Positions 1 through 6,889 of a stretch of 8,562 bases of DNA are shown here, one piece after another. The stretch spans positions 1-8,562 of the forward strand of contig CAZIRO010000123.1 in assembly GCA_964541595.1 (NCBI GenBank). The letters run 5' to 3'. Source of the stretch: CAZIRO01 sp964541595 (GTDB taxonomy: Bacteria > Acidobacteriota > HRBIN11). Position numbers and translations under genes: made by a program. Every line of letters begins with the position of its first letter. Positions within the stretch are counted from its first letter, which is position 1. A model generated the notes under the pieces. That model worked only from the letters and a program-made list of their open reading frames with translations. It was not told where the DNA came from and did not search any database.

Positions 1-29
1 GTGCCGATATCAAGCGCCGTGACGATCAT
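1..29 (-). CDS. ftsA: FtsA, actin-like divisome protein (first ten codons)
   Basis: Only the 5' end is present; the gene runs off the window. The minus strand from 29 reads MIVTALDIG and then AC, the start of a Thr codon. LDIGT is the phosphate-1 loop at the very N terminus of FtsA, an actin-fold ATPase that tethers FtsZ to the membrane. AAAGGA at 37-42 lies 7 nt upstream, and the ATG shares bases with the ftsQ stop (ATGA). The motif alone is short, and other actin-fold proteins share it. Position directly after ftsQ is the canonical place of ftsA, which makes the call strong. Confidence 0.85.
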
Positions 30-838
30 GGGCTTTTCCTTTGTTCTCGAAGATAGATACGTCCTTCGTACCGCAAATCGATCTCGTGAATGCGCTGCGG
101 CATCAGTCGTTCCCGGATCCACGTCCATTTTTCACGGAGTTCATTCAGACGGCGATGGAACCATTCCACACTACCGGACTCGTCCCGGTCCAGTTCTGCG
201 GGAAAGAGAATATGCACATGCATTTTGGGGATCTCCAGGATCAGAGGACGCTGCATGTGCAACCAGGCACCCTCCGTGAGCAACCATGTGTGACGTTCAC
301 GCAGTACGGTAATCAGCGCGCGGATGAGGGCGAACGACACGTCGGTCGAAGCGTGACGCACCAGAATGGGTTGCCACTGCAATCCACCGGGATCACCCTG
401 GAACAGCATGAACGGTACACCCTGGCGGTCCACGACCTTTAATCCCTCGTCGTCCTCCATCAGTGCAAACGGCTGACGCTCGACCACGTGGATCTGCAGA
501 CGATCCGGCCATACCTTCCGAACGATGACGTGTTCCACCACCGGCATGCGCCGGATATAGGCCACGATCGGATCCAGCTGAACGGCGTAAAGACGCTGGT
601 CCCGGACCCATTCGGTGATCCGGCGGGTCGGGCGATCCGTCCGAAGGTAGTGCACCCCATACCACTCGATGTGCTGTACGCGTGCGCGATCAAACCAGAC
701 CATGCCGATACCGATCAGGACGGCACAAACGGTGCCCCACCCGAAAATGCGCTGTCCCCACGTATGCCAGGCGATCAGGCGTGCGACGCCGAATCCACGG
801 GATGCACGTGCCAGATTGCGATTTCCGGTTCGAGCCAT
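26..838 (-). CDS. ftsQ: FtsQ (DivIB), divisome scaffold protein
   Basis: FtsQ is a bitopic inner-membrane protein that recruits FtsL and FtsB and links early and late division proteins. From the ATG at 838 it has 270 residues. These are an arginine-rich cytoplasmic tail (1-30), one membrane helix (about 32-49), a POTRA domain (about 54-120) and a periplasmic beta domain. The POTRA end MPVVEHVIVRKVWPDRLQIHV and the following VERQPFAL fit the family, as do DRQGVPF (137-143) and IDLRYEGRIYLR (253-264). The ATG 838 was chosen because GGGAG lies 11 nt upstream; a GTG at 856 would add six residues but has no clear site. Both overlap murB. No start exists between the end of murB and the membrane helix, so the overlap is required. 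Its TGA overlaps the ftsA ATG (ATGA). Confidence 0.93.
   Translation of the reverse strand: MARTGNRNLARASRGFGVARLIAWHTWGQRIFGWGTVCAVLIGIGMVWFDRARVQHIEWYGVHYLRTDRPTRRITEWVRDQRLYAVQLDPIVAYIRRMPVVEHVIVRKVWPDRLQIHVVERQPFALMEDDEGLKVVDRQGVPFMLFQGDPGGLQWQPILVRHASTDVSFALIRALITVLRERHTWLLTEGAWLHMQRPLILEIPKMHVHILFPAELDRDESGSVEWFHRRLNELREKWTWIRERLMPQRIHEIDLRYEGRIYLREQRKSP
37..42 (-). promoter_or_regulatory. Shine-Dalgarno site of ftsA
   Basis: AAAGGA on the minus strand lies 7 nt before the ftsA ATG and within the last codons of ftsQ. It supports reading the last 29 bases of the window as a real gene start. Confidence 0.65.
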
Positions 839-1740
839 ATGCGGAATTGCTCCCACACGCGTTGCTGTCCCATTTCGATGAGGCGAACGACATCCTGCCA
901 GGTTGCCCCACCGAGATTGATGATAAAGTTTGCATGACGTGGTGAAAATTGTGCCCGACCGATGCGGAATCCCTTCATGCCGGCGTGTTCAAGCAGGTAC
1001 CCGGCGGGTGACTGCTGCGAGGGGTTTTTGAACGCACAGCCCGCGCTGTGTGATCGCAGTGGCTGCGTCGATTGCCGATGGCGCTGCATGCGCACCAGTT
1101 CGGATTGAATGGCGGATGGCGACCTGCGGTGCACCCGGAACGCGGCGCCGAGGATGACACCCTGCGTGGATTGAAACGGACTCCGTCGATAGCCGAACTC
1201 TGCCGGTCGCACGGTATGCCACACCACGTCCGATTGCCCCGGAAACCAGACGGCGACTGCACAGAGCACGTCCGCCACAGCACGCGTGAATGCACCGGCA
1301 TTCATCCATACCAGACCCCCGATCTGGCCCGGGATCCCCGCGGCAAATTCCAACCCGCTCCAGCCCAGACGCGCGAGTCGACGCACGAGTACGGACGCCC
1401 GCAGCCCCGCACCGGCCCGAACGATGGCCGTGTCGCCGTCCGGAGCAATCTCCATGGCACGCAGGCGGTCCAACCGCACGATCACCCAGGGCAATCGCTG
1501 TTCATCCGGAACGAGCACGTTGGATCCACCCCCGAGGATGCGCCAGGGGATCTCGTGCGTGTGGAGTGTCTGCAGGACGTGAACGGCTTCCTGCACGGTC
1601 CGCGGCCAGATGACCCATGGCGCGACACCGCCAATGCGGATCGAAGTCATCGGTGCGATCGGTACGTCCGCCCAGGCGATCCATCCGTACGTACGGATGG
1701 ACGTGGCAATGACCCCCGATGCTGTTGCCGACCCGTACAT
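775..1740 (-). CDS. murB: MurB, UDP-N-acetylenolpyruvoylglucosamine reductase
   Basis: MurB is a cytoplasmic FAD enzyme that uses NADPH to reduce enolpyruvyl-UDP-GlcNAc to UDP-MurNAc, the substrate of MurC. The 321 residues show RIGG (35-38), the FAD-binding ILGGGSNVLV (68-77), GLEFAAGIPGQIGGLVWMNAGAF (start at 129), FGYRRS with R185 (182-187), SAGCAFKNP (232-240) and LEPE (303-306). The short stretch after FGYRRS lacks the insert with the substrate-binding Tyr of E. coli type I enzymes, so it looks like type II. Cys235 occupies the position of the proton-donating Ser229 of E. coli. The only lysines are K238 and K256, both in conserved motifs. The ATG has GAGG 5 nt upstream, fused to the murC stop. 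The 3' end overlaps ftsQ by 64 bp. Confidence 0.96.
   Translation of the reverse strand: MYGSATASGVIATSIRTYGWIAWADVPIAPMTSIRIGGVAPWVIWPRTVQEAVHVLQTLHTHEIPWRILGGGSNVLVPDEQRLPWVIVRLDRLRAMEIAPDGDTAIVRAGAGLRASVLVRRLARLGWSGLEFAAGIPGQIGGLVWMNAGAFTRAVADVLCAVAVWFPGQSDVVWHTVRPAEFGYRRSPFQSTQGVILGAAFRVHRRSPSAIQSELVRMQRHRQSTQPLRSHSAGCAFKNPSQQSPAGYLLEHAGMKGFRIGRAQFSPRHANFIINLGGATWQDVVRLIEMGQQRVWEQFRIWLEPEIAIWHVHPVDSASHA
850..854 (-). promoter_or_regulatory. Shine-Dalgarno site of ftsQ, inside murB
   Basis: GGGAG on the minus strand lies 11 nt before the ATG at 838, within the coding sequence of murB. The spacing is slightly long. It overlaps the alternative GTG at 856, which argues against that GTG as the main start. 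Confidence 0.5.
1680..1701. repeat. Perfect 22-bp palindrome inside murB
   Basis: The 11 bases TCCATCCGTAC at 1680-1690 are followed directly by their reverse complement at 1691-1701. The element starts 39 nt into murB and encodes roughly residues 14-21. In the mRNA it could fold into a 9-bp stem with an ACGU loop; as DNA it is a symmetric protein-binding-like site. There is no T-run, so it is not an intrinsic terminator. The function is unknown and it may be chance. Confidence 0.6.
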
Positions 1741-1745
1741 GTGCG

Positions 1746-1749
1746 CCTC
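1746..1749 (-). promoter_or_regulatory. Shine-Dalgarno site of murB
   Basis: GAGG on the minus strand lies 5 nt before the murB ATG and is fused to the murC stop (TGAGG). A ribosome ending murC would already be at the site. Confidence 0.65.
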
Positions 1750-3115
1750 ATGTTGCCAGACGTTGGATCAGGCGATCTCCAACCTCGTAAACGTTACCGG
1801 CACCAATGGTCAGAACGAGATCTCCAGGCTGAACGCACTCGATCAGCCGGGCAACCGCATCGTCCAGTGTCTCACAGTAGATGACCTCACGATGACCGTG
1901 CGAGCGAATGTCTTCCGCCAGCCGGGATCCGGTGACCCCGGGAATGGGTTGTTCGCCCGCCGGGTAAATGGGGAGCACGAGGAGAATATCGGCGGCATAA
2001 AAGCACCGCGTGAAGTCCTCCCAGAGGTAAGAGACACGCGAAAACCGGTGCGGCTGAAAGACGACGATCAGACGGCGTTGAAACTGGCGGGCGGTCTCCA
2101 GTGTGGAACGAATTTCCGTGGGATGATGGGCGTAATCATCGACGATCCAGATGTTCTGAAGGTCCGCCTTGAGTTGAAACCGCCGCTCGACACCGGAAAA
2201 ATCCGCGAGTGCCCGGCGAATGGTCTCCCAGTCAATCCCGAGAAAACGGGCGGTACTGATCGCAGCCAGTGCGTTGAGCACATTGTGCGCGCCCGGTAAG
2301 TGAATACGAAACGGTTCCACACGGTGTTCACCGACAACGTCAAACCGGATTTCCCAATTGTCCTGAACGATATGTTCCGCCCGATAGTGACTCTGCGGAT
2401 TCATGCCATACGGGATCACGCGGCGCTTCAGACGGTAGAGAATGCCCTGAATGTGGGTATCTTCCAGACAGACGATCGTTGCGCCGTAAAACGGGACCTG
2501 ATTGCAGAACTGCACGAACGCGTCTTTCAGGGCGTCCAGGTGTCCATACCGGTCCACGTGTTCCCGGTCGATGTTCGTGACCACGGCCACGATGGGCGTC
2601 AAACGCAGAAACGAGCCGTCGCTTTCGTCGCTTTCCACCACGATCCAGGAACCTTTGCCGAGCAGGGCGTTCGACCCCAGCGCCCGCAGCCGGCCACCCA
2701 CGACGATCGTCGGATCCATGCGTGCATGCGCCAGAATCCAGCCGATCATGGAGGTGGTAGTTGTCTTCCCGTGGGCGCCGGCGACGGCGATTCCCTGTTT
2801 GAGACGCATCAGTTCGGTCAGCATTTCCACACGGTGAATCACCGGAATATTCCGCCGTCGTGCCGCAATGACTTCCGGATTATCGGGACCAATGGCGGAA
2901 GAGATGACCACGACGTCCGCATCGGCCACATGTGCGGGGTCGTGCCCGATGAAGATACGTGCACCGAGTTGACGCAGACGGTCGGTGACCGCGCTGGCCC
3001 GCAGGTCGGACCCCTGCACGGTGTACCCCATATTGAGCAACAGTTCGGCAATCCCGCTCATACCGGTTCCGCCGATACCGACCATATGCACACGCATGCC
3101 TTTCGGGATGAACAT
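1748..3115 (-). CDS. murC: MurC, UDP-MurNAc--L-alanine ligase
   Basis: MurC is the cytoplasmic ATP-dependent ligase that adds the first residue, L-Ala, to UDP-MurNAc. The 455 residues match the family and hold all three Mur ligase domains. The N-terminal UDP-binding motif is GIGGTGMSG (13-21). The ATP loop is AGAHGKTTTTS (112-122) with K117. ESDESDGSF (161-169) and NIDREHVD (181-188, H186) bind metal and phosphate. LPGAHNVLNALAA (273-285) is an intact HNxxN motif, unlike in MurD and MurF here. RRF (311-313), DDYAHHPTE (326-334) and FQPHRFSR (353-360) follow. The ATG start has GAGGAG 9 nt upstream and lies 13 bp after the murG stop. There is no fusion to MurB or Ddl. With six tryptophans (about 1.3%) it lacks the tryptophan excess of its neighbours. 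Confidence 0.97.
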   Translation of the reverse strand: MFIPKGMRVHMVGIGGTGMSGIAELLLNMGYTVQGSDLRASAVTDRLRQLGARIFIGHDPAHVADADVVVISSAIGPDNPEVIAARRRNIPVIHRVEMLTELMRLKQGIAVAGAHGKTTTTSMIGWILAHARMDPTIVVGGRLRALGSNALLGKGSWIVVESDESDGSFLRLTPIVAVVTNIDREHVDRYGHLDALKDAFVQFCNQVPFYGATIVCLEDTHIQGILYRLKRRVIPYGMNPQSHYRAEHIVQDNWEIRFDVVGEHRVEPFRIHLPGAHNVLNALAAISTARFLGIDWETIRRALADFSGVERRFQLKADLQNIWIVDDYAHHPTEIRSTLETARQFQRRLIVVFQPHRFSRVSYLWEDFTRCFYAADILLVLPIYPAGEQPIPGVTGSRLAEDIRSHGHREVIYCETLDDAVARLIECVQPGDLVLTIGAGNVYEVGDRLIQRLAT

Positions 3116-3124
3116 GCAGTCCCA

Positions 3125-3130
3125 CTCCTC
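3125..3130 (-). promoter_or_regulatory. Shine-Dalgarno site of murC
   Basis: GAGGAG on the minus strand, 9 nt before the murC ATG, overlaps the TGA stop of murG by two bases. It is a strong site and supports coupled translation of murG and murC. Confidence 0.7.
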
Positions 3131-4235
3131 ATTCGGGCTGGTCCGTCCGTGGGATCACGTGCAGGTTTTCCAGCCACTCCCACAGTTCGGCAGCGGCATG
3201 CGGTCGCGCAAGCGTACCGGCCCGGATACGAACGGCCTGCCACTGCTCCGGAGCATTATAAAGCATCGTACACAATGTGACCAAACGGTCGATGGGTTCA
3301 TGCTGACGGACCATCCAGCCCGCGCCAATGTCCGACCAGTACCGTGCATTCGCGTACTGGTGATCGCCCGCAACGCCCTCCAGGGGGATCAAAACGGCCG
3401 CCATACGTGCAGCGGCGAGTTCTGCCAGAGTGGTGCTGCCGGCGCGACAGATCACAAGGTGCGATCGCGCAAAGACTTCCCAGATCCGATCGTGAAACGC
3501 ACACACTTCCGCCGGGATGCCGGCAAGTCGGTAACGTCGACGCACGCAGTCAACGTCCACAGGTCCCGTCTGGTGGAATACTTCGATATGCTGTCCGAGC
3601 GTGCGCAGTCGCTCCACCAGATCCGGAATGTGCCGATTGAGCCATGCGGCGCCCTGACTGCCGCCAAGCACCAGGATACGGAACGGAGGCCAGGGGGGTC
3701 GATCGGTCGGGATCGTAAAGAACTCCTGCCGGACCGGGTTGCCGACCACCCGGATCGGCGGGCGGAAGGGATAATCCGTCGGATACGTCAGCGCGACTGC
3801 AGATGCCCACCGTTGCAACCACCGGGTGGCCCATCCGGGATGCACGTTCTGTTCGTGCAGCACCAGGGGCACACGCCGCAACACGGCCGCGAACGCCGCG
3901 GGTCCGCTGGCATACCCGCCGGAAGCGATCACCACGTGCGGTCGCCATCGGCCGTATTGAATCGCCAGGCGCAGCGCCTGTGCGAGCATTTCCCCGACAC
4001 GGTATGTCCGCGTCCAGAACCGTGTGCCGCGAATTCCACGCACGCGTACGAGTTGCACGGTCCAGTCAGGTGGCAGCGGCCGTTCGGCTTCCAGGCCCCA
4101 CCGCGAGCCCACATACCACGTCCGCAACCGTGCATACCGACGTACGGCCGTCTGCCAGAGCGCAATGAGCGGATACAGATGTCCACCACTTCCGCCGCCG
4201 GTCAGGACGACGCGCAGTTCCGATCCGGATGACAT
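3129..4235 (-). CDS. murG: MurG, lipid II synthase (UDP-GlcNAc transferase)
   Basis: MurG is a peripheral membrane glycosyltransferase (GT28, GT-B fold) on the cytoplasmic face. It adds GlcNAc to lipid I to give lipid II, the substrate of FtsW. From the ATG at 4235 it has 368 residues, the usual size. The N-terminal domain shows the glycine loop TGGGSGGHLYP (12-22), SGGYASGP (105-112) and LHEQN (126-130). The C-terminal, UDP-GlcNAc-binding half shows VVGNPVR (163-169), VLGGSQGAAWLN (189-200), RAGSTTLAEL (264-273) and DHQYANA (291-297). The loop after HEQN has Thr137 where Asn is usual. The ATG at 4235 is preferred over in-frame ATGs at 4259 and 4292, which would overlap ftsW and precede non-conserved residues. 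The protein has no lysine, about 43 arginines and 17 tryptophans by hand count. Confidence 0.97.
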   Translation of the reverse strand: MSSGSELRVVLTGGGSGGHLYPLIALWQTAVRRYARLRTWYVGSRWGLEAERPLPPDWTVQLVRVRGIRGTRFWTRTYRVGEMLAQALRLAIQYGRWRPHVVIASGGYASGPAAFAAVLRRVPLVLHEQNVHPGWATRWLQRWASAVALTYPTDYPFRPPIRVVGNPVRQEFFTIPTDRPPWPPFRILVLGGSQGAAWLNRHIPDLVERLRTLGQHIEVFHQTGPVDVDCVRRRYRLAGIPAEVCAFHDRIWEVFARSHLVICRAGSTTLAELAAARMAAVLIPLEGVAGDHQYANARYWSDIGAGWMVRQHEPIDRLVTLCTMLYNAPEQWQAVRIRAGTLARPHAAAELWEWLENLHVIPRTDQPE

Positions 4236-4243
4236 CGGCGCGG

Positions 4244-4248
4244 CCTTA
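4244..4248 (-). promoter_or_regulatory. Shine-Dalgarno site of murG, overlapping the ftsW stop
   Basis: The minus strand reads TAAGG, 8 nt before the murG ATG at 4235. Its first three bases are the ftsW stop codon. This overlap fits re-initiation by ribosomes finishing ftsW, and it decides the murG start. Confidence 0.65.
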
Positions 4249-5379
4249 TGGTGCGGCATCCGATTCGCCCATGTAGAAGTTATGATTCGCAATACTGATG
4301 AGAATCCCCATGGCCGCGGAGAAGATCACCAGCGCCGATCCGCCGTACGAGATCAGGGGCAACACGACGCCCTTGGACGGCAGCAGACCGGTGACGACAC
4401 TGATGTTCAAAAATGCCTGCAACGCGATCCAGCAGGCAATCCCCATGGCCATCAACGATCCCGCGGGCGTCCAGGCGCGCTGGGCCACACGAATGCCCAG
4501 GATCCACAGTACAAAGTATAACAGTGTCACGGCGAGTGTTCCGGGTAACCCGAGTTCCTCGCCCAGGACTGCGAATACGTAGTCATTATACGATTCGGGC
4601 AGGTAGAACAGTTTTTGCATCCCCCGCCCGAAACCGGTCCCCCATGGCCCCGCATGTCCGAGAGCGATCATGGCCTGGTATTGTTGATACGCCGCTGTCT
4701 GCCGATACGCTTCGGGTTCGAGATAGGCACGAATACGCTCGATCCAGTATTGCGGCGGATCCACCCATACCGTAAACGCGATTCCGATGAGGATCGCCAG
4801 CACACCGCCGCCCAGCAGGAGCACCCGCATGGGTATTCCGTAAATGAAGACGAGCAGACCGGCAAGCACGAGCAGGATGACTCCATTGCCGAGATCGGGT
4901 TCACACAGGATGAGCAATGCCCACAGCGCAGGTACGATCAACGCGTACGCCGTCGTGGCCTGCCAGCGACGGAATCCGGTACGTCCGGCACGATGCGCGA
5001 GGAACGCGAGGTACAGGATCAGCCCGAGTTTGGCGAACTCCGATGGTTGCAACGAAAGCGGGCCGAGACGGATCCAGCGGTGCGCGCTGCGGATCGGGGG
5101 TAGCCACAGGACGGCGATGAGACCGACCGTGCAGCCGAGAAAAATCCAGCGCATGACCGTCGGGTATAACCACAGGTTGTACGGGATCCGTATGCACACG
5201 ATCAGTGCGATCAGACCCACAGCGGCATAGAACACCTGCCGTTTGAAGAAGAACAGGGGGTCGCCAAACCGGTCCTGTGCAATCATCACCGGTGCACTGC
5301 TCGCCATAATGAGGCCAATCCCGACGAGTACCGTCCAGATCGATGCGAGTCCCACGGCTTCACGTGTCCAGTGAACCAT
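4246..5379 (-). CDS. ftsW: FtsW, septal peptidoglycan polymerase (SEDS family)
   Basis: FtsW is a multi-pass inner-membrane glycosyltransferase that polymerises lipid II at the septum with its partner transpeptidase FtsI. The 377 residues match the family size and show about ten hydrophobic segments. Motifs are HRWIRLGPLSLQPSEFAKL (100-118), CEPDLGNG (159-166), LPESYNDYVFAVLGEELG (260-277) with D266 at the catalytic aspartate position, and GLLPSKGVVLPLISYGGSA (331-349). Its place between murD and murG, together with these motifs, favours FtsW over the elongation paralogue RodA. The ATG at 5379 was chosen because GGGGAG lies 8 nt upstream. The open frame continues up to 5505, but that would overlap murD and adds only non-conserved residues. 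The stop is TAA, the only non-TGA stop in the window. The gap after murD is 5 bp. Confidence 0.96.
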   Translation of the reverse strand: MVHWTREAVGLASIWTVLVGIGLIMASSAPVMIAQDRFGDPLFFFKRQVFYAAVGLIALIVCIRIPYNLWLYPTVMRWIFLGCTVGLIAVLWLPPIRSAHRWIRLGPLSLQPSEFAKLGLILYLAFLAHRAGRTGFRRWQATTAYALIVPALWALLILCEPDLGNGVILLVLAGLLVFIYGIPMRVLLLGGGVLAILIGIAFTVWVDPPQYWIERIRAYLEPEAYRQTAAYQQYQAMIALGHAGPWGTGFGRGMQKLFYLPESYNDYVFAVLGEELGLPGTLAVTLLYFVLWILGIRVAQRAWTPAGSLMAMGIACWIALQAFLNISVVTGLLPSKGVVLPLISYGGSALVIFSAAMGILISIANHNFYMGESDAAP

Positions 5380-5384
5380 ACTGT

Positions 5385-6869
5385 TCACTCCCCGGGACTG
5401 TCTGAACACGTTAACGGATGCAACCGTTCGCGCAGTTGACGAACGGCTGCCTGGAAGACCTGTCCCCGATGCGCGTAATCCCGGAACATGTCGAAACTGG
5501 CACATCCGGGGGAGAGCAGTACCGCATCCCCGGGACGCGCGAGGGCAAACGCCCGTTCGACCGCCGTCTGCATGGTGGCCACCCGGACGATGGGCACACC
5601 GGTGTTGCGCCAGGCGTCATGCAATTCCGGTGCGTTCTCTCCGATCAGTACCACCGCACGCGTCTTCGCGGCAATGACGTGTCGTACCGGTGTGAAATCC
5701 TGGTGTTTTCCCTGACCGCCGGCGATGAGGACCACCCGCTGGGGAAGACTTTGCAGGGCCCAGCGCAGTGCATGTACATTGGTCGCTTTCGAATCGTCAA
5801 AAAAGTCCACACCGCGAATGCGGTCCACCCACTGTAACCGGTGATGCAGCGGTTGCAGGTGGGGCAGGGCGGTGCGCAATACAGACAGCGGCAGATGGGC
5901 GACCACACCGGTCAACACGGCCGCCAGCGCATTCGCGATCATGAACGTCCACCGGACGGGCAGCCGACGGATATGCCCGATGGGCCATGGACGTTCCCAC
6001 CAGAGTACCATCCAGTCGTTCCGGAGCCCGGCACCGGGAACCCCGCCATACCGGATACCGAAACTGATCAGTCGACCGGGGATGAGACGGTACGCATCCC
6101 AGAGATGAGTTTCGTCTGCGTTGACAATGGCCCACTGGTCCGGCCGTTGACGGGCAAACAACCGCAGTTTGGCAGTGACATATGCGTCCGGCGTTTCGTG
6201 CCAGTCGAGGTGGTCCTGATCGATGTTGAGCAGTACGCCGATATCCGGCGCAAAATACCGGGCCCAGTAGAGTTGAAAACTGCTGAGTTCGACCACGTAG
6301 TAACTCCCCGGTCTGGCACGCCGAACCGCCGCGGCCACCGGCTGCCCGATATTGCCGCACACGACAACGGGAAGTCCCGCATGCGCGAGTACTGTGCCGA
6401 TCCATTGCGTGGTGGTCGTTTTCCCGTTCGTGCCCGTGATCCCGATCCAGTATCCCGGTGGCGCGGCCACGTATCCGAGTTCGAATTCGGTCATGATCGG
6501 GATCCCCCGGGCACGAATGGCCTGCAACCAGGGGTGCCACGGCGGAAACCCCGGCGATACGACAACGAGATCCCAGCTGCGCAACCACCGCAGATCGTCG
6601 GGGTGAAACCATCCGGTGACACCGGCCGCGTGGAATGCACGCCAGCGCCGTCGCTGTACGGGCTGCAACGCACGCAGGGGCCGTTCGTCCGCGACCCCCA
6701 GTGCAGCGCACCGGCCGTGCTCGAGCAGCAGATCGAGTGCGGCGATCCCGGATTGGCCCAGACCGAGCACGAGTACCCGCCGACCACCGGTCACGTCCTC
6801 CAGACGTACCGGCCGGTCCATACGGGTGTCGACCGGATCCGTCGCCGAACACGATGCCGTCCGCGTCAC
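5385..6869 (-). CDS. murD: MurD, UDP-MurNAc-L-Ala--D-Glu ligase
   Basis: MurD is a cytoplasmic ATP-dependent ligase that adds D-glutamate to UDP-MurNAc-L-Ala. Counting from the GTG at 6869 (494 aa), the motifs are: UDP-binding GLGQSG (36-41), GITGTNGKTTTT with K150, ELSSFQL with E194, NIDQDHLD with H220, Y230 and K234 (the carbamylated lysine position), H343/R344, DDSKATN with D359, and SPGCASFDMF followed by R468. The usual HN pair of the HNxxN motif reads F309-M310, while N313 is kept. Twenty tryptophans and five lysines are unusual numbers. The start is uncertain. GTG 6869 has GGAG 10 nt upstream and leaves 20 bp after mraY. ATG 6821 gives 478 aa, nearer the family size (440-460), but has no clear site. 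A TTG at 6893 would overlap the mraY stop and also lacks a site. Confidence 0.95.
   Translation of the reverse strand: MTRTASCSATDPVDTRMDRPVRLEDVTGGRRVLVLGLGQSGIAALDLLLEHGRCAALGVADERPLRALQPVQRRRWRAFHAAGVTGWFHPDDLRWLRSWDLVVVSPGFPPWHPWLQAIRARGIPIMTEFELGYVAAPPGYWIGITGTNGKTTTTQWIGTVLAHAGLPVVVCGNIGQPVAAAVRRARPGSYYVVELSSFQLYWARYFAPDIGVLLNIDQDHLDWHETPDAYVTAKLRLFARQRPDQWAIVNADETHLWDAYRLIPGRLISFGIRYGGVPGAGLRNDWMVLWWERPWPIGHIRRLPVRWTFMIANALAAVLTGVVAHLPLSVLRTALPHLQPLHHRLQWVDRIRGVDFFDDSKATNVHALRWALQSLPQRVVLIAGGQGKHQDFTPVRHVIAAKTRAVVLIGENAPELHDAWRNTGVPIVRVATMQTAVERAFALARPGDAVLLSPGCASFDMFRDYAHRGQVFQAAVRQLRERLHPLTCSDSPGE
5388..5393 (-). promoter_or_regulatory. Shine-Dalgarno site of ftsW
   Basis: The minus strand reads GGGGAG here, within the last codons of murD and 8 nt before the ATG at 5379. 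It selects this ATG over upstream starts. A GTG at 5388 begins inside the site and is therefore unlikely to be used. Confidence 0.7.
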
Positions 6870-6879
6870 CGAATCACCG

Positions 6880-6883
6880 CTCC
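6880..6883 (-). promoter_or_regulatory. Possible Shine-Dalgarno site of murD
   Basis: GGAG on the minus strand lies 10 nt before the GTG at 6869, just after the mraY stop. It is the only plausible site near the murD starts and is the reason the GTG was preferred over the ATG at 6821. The spacing is at the long end of the normal range. Confidence 0.45.
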
Positions 6884-6889
6884 GCAGGA

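Noticed and set aside
2300..3280. Plus-strand open frame of about 326 codons opposite murC
   Set aside because: Same pattern: no motif, low-complexity composition, and murC on the other strand is intact.
2985..4232. Long open frame on the plus strand opposite murG and the murC start (about 415 codons)
   Set aside because: The translation shows no family motif and is rich in Arg, Pro and His, as expected from reading a GC-rich gene backwards. It stays open because TTA, CTA and TCA codons are rare in murG. The minus strand has the full set of MurG motifs.
4236..4292. N-terminal extension of murG to 4259 or 4292
   Set aside because: It would overlap ftsW, adds non-conserved residues and has no good ribosome site, while ATG 4235 has TAAGG 8 nt upstream.
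5380..5505. N-terminal extension of ftsW to 5505
   Set aside because: The extra 42 residues overlap murD, are not hydrophobic or conserved, and the GGGGAG site points to ATG 5379.
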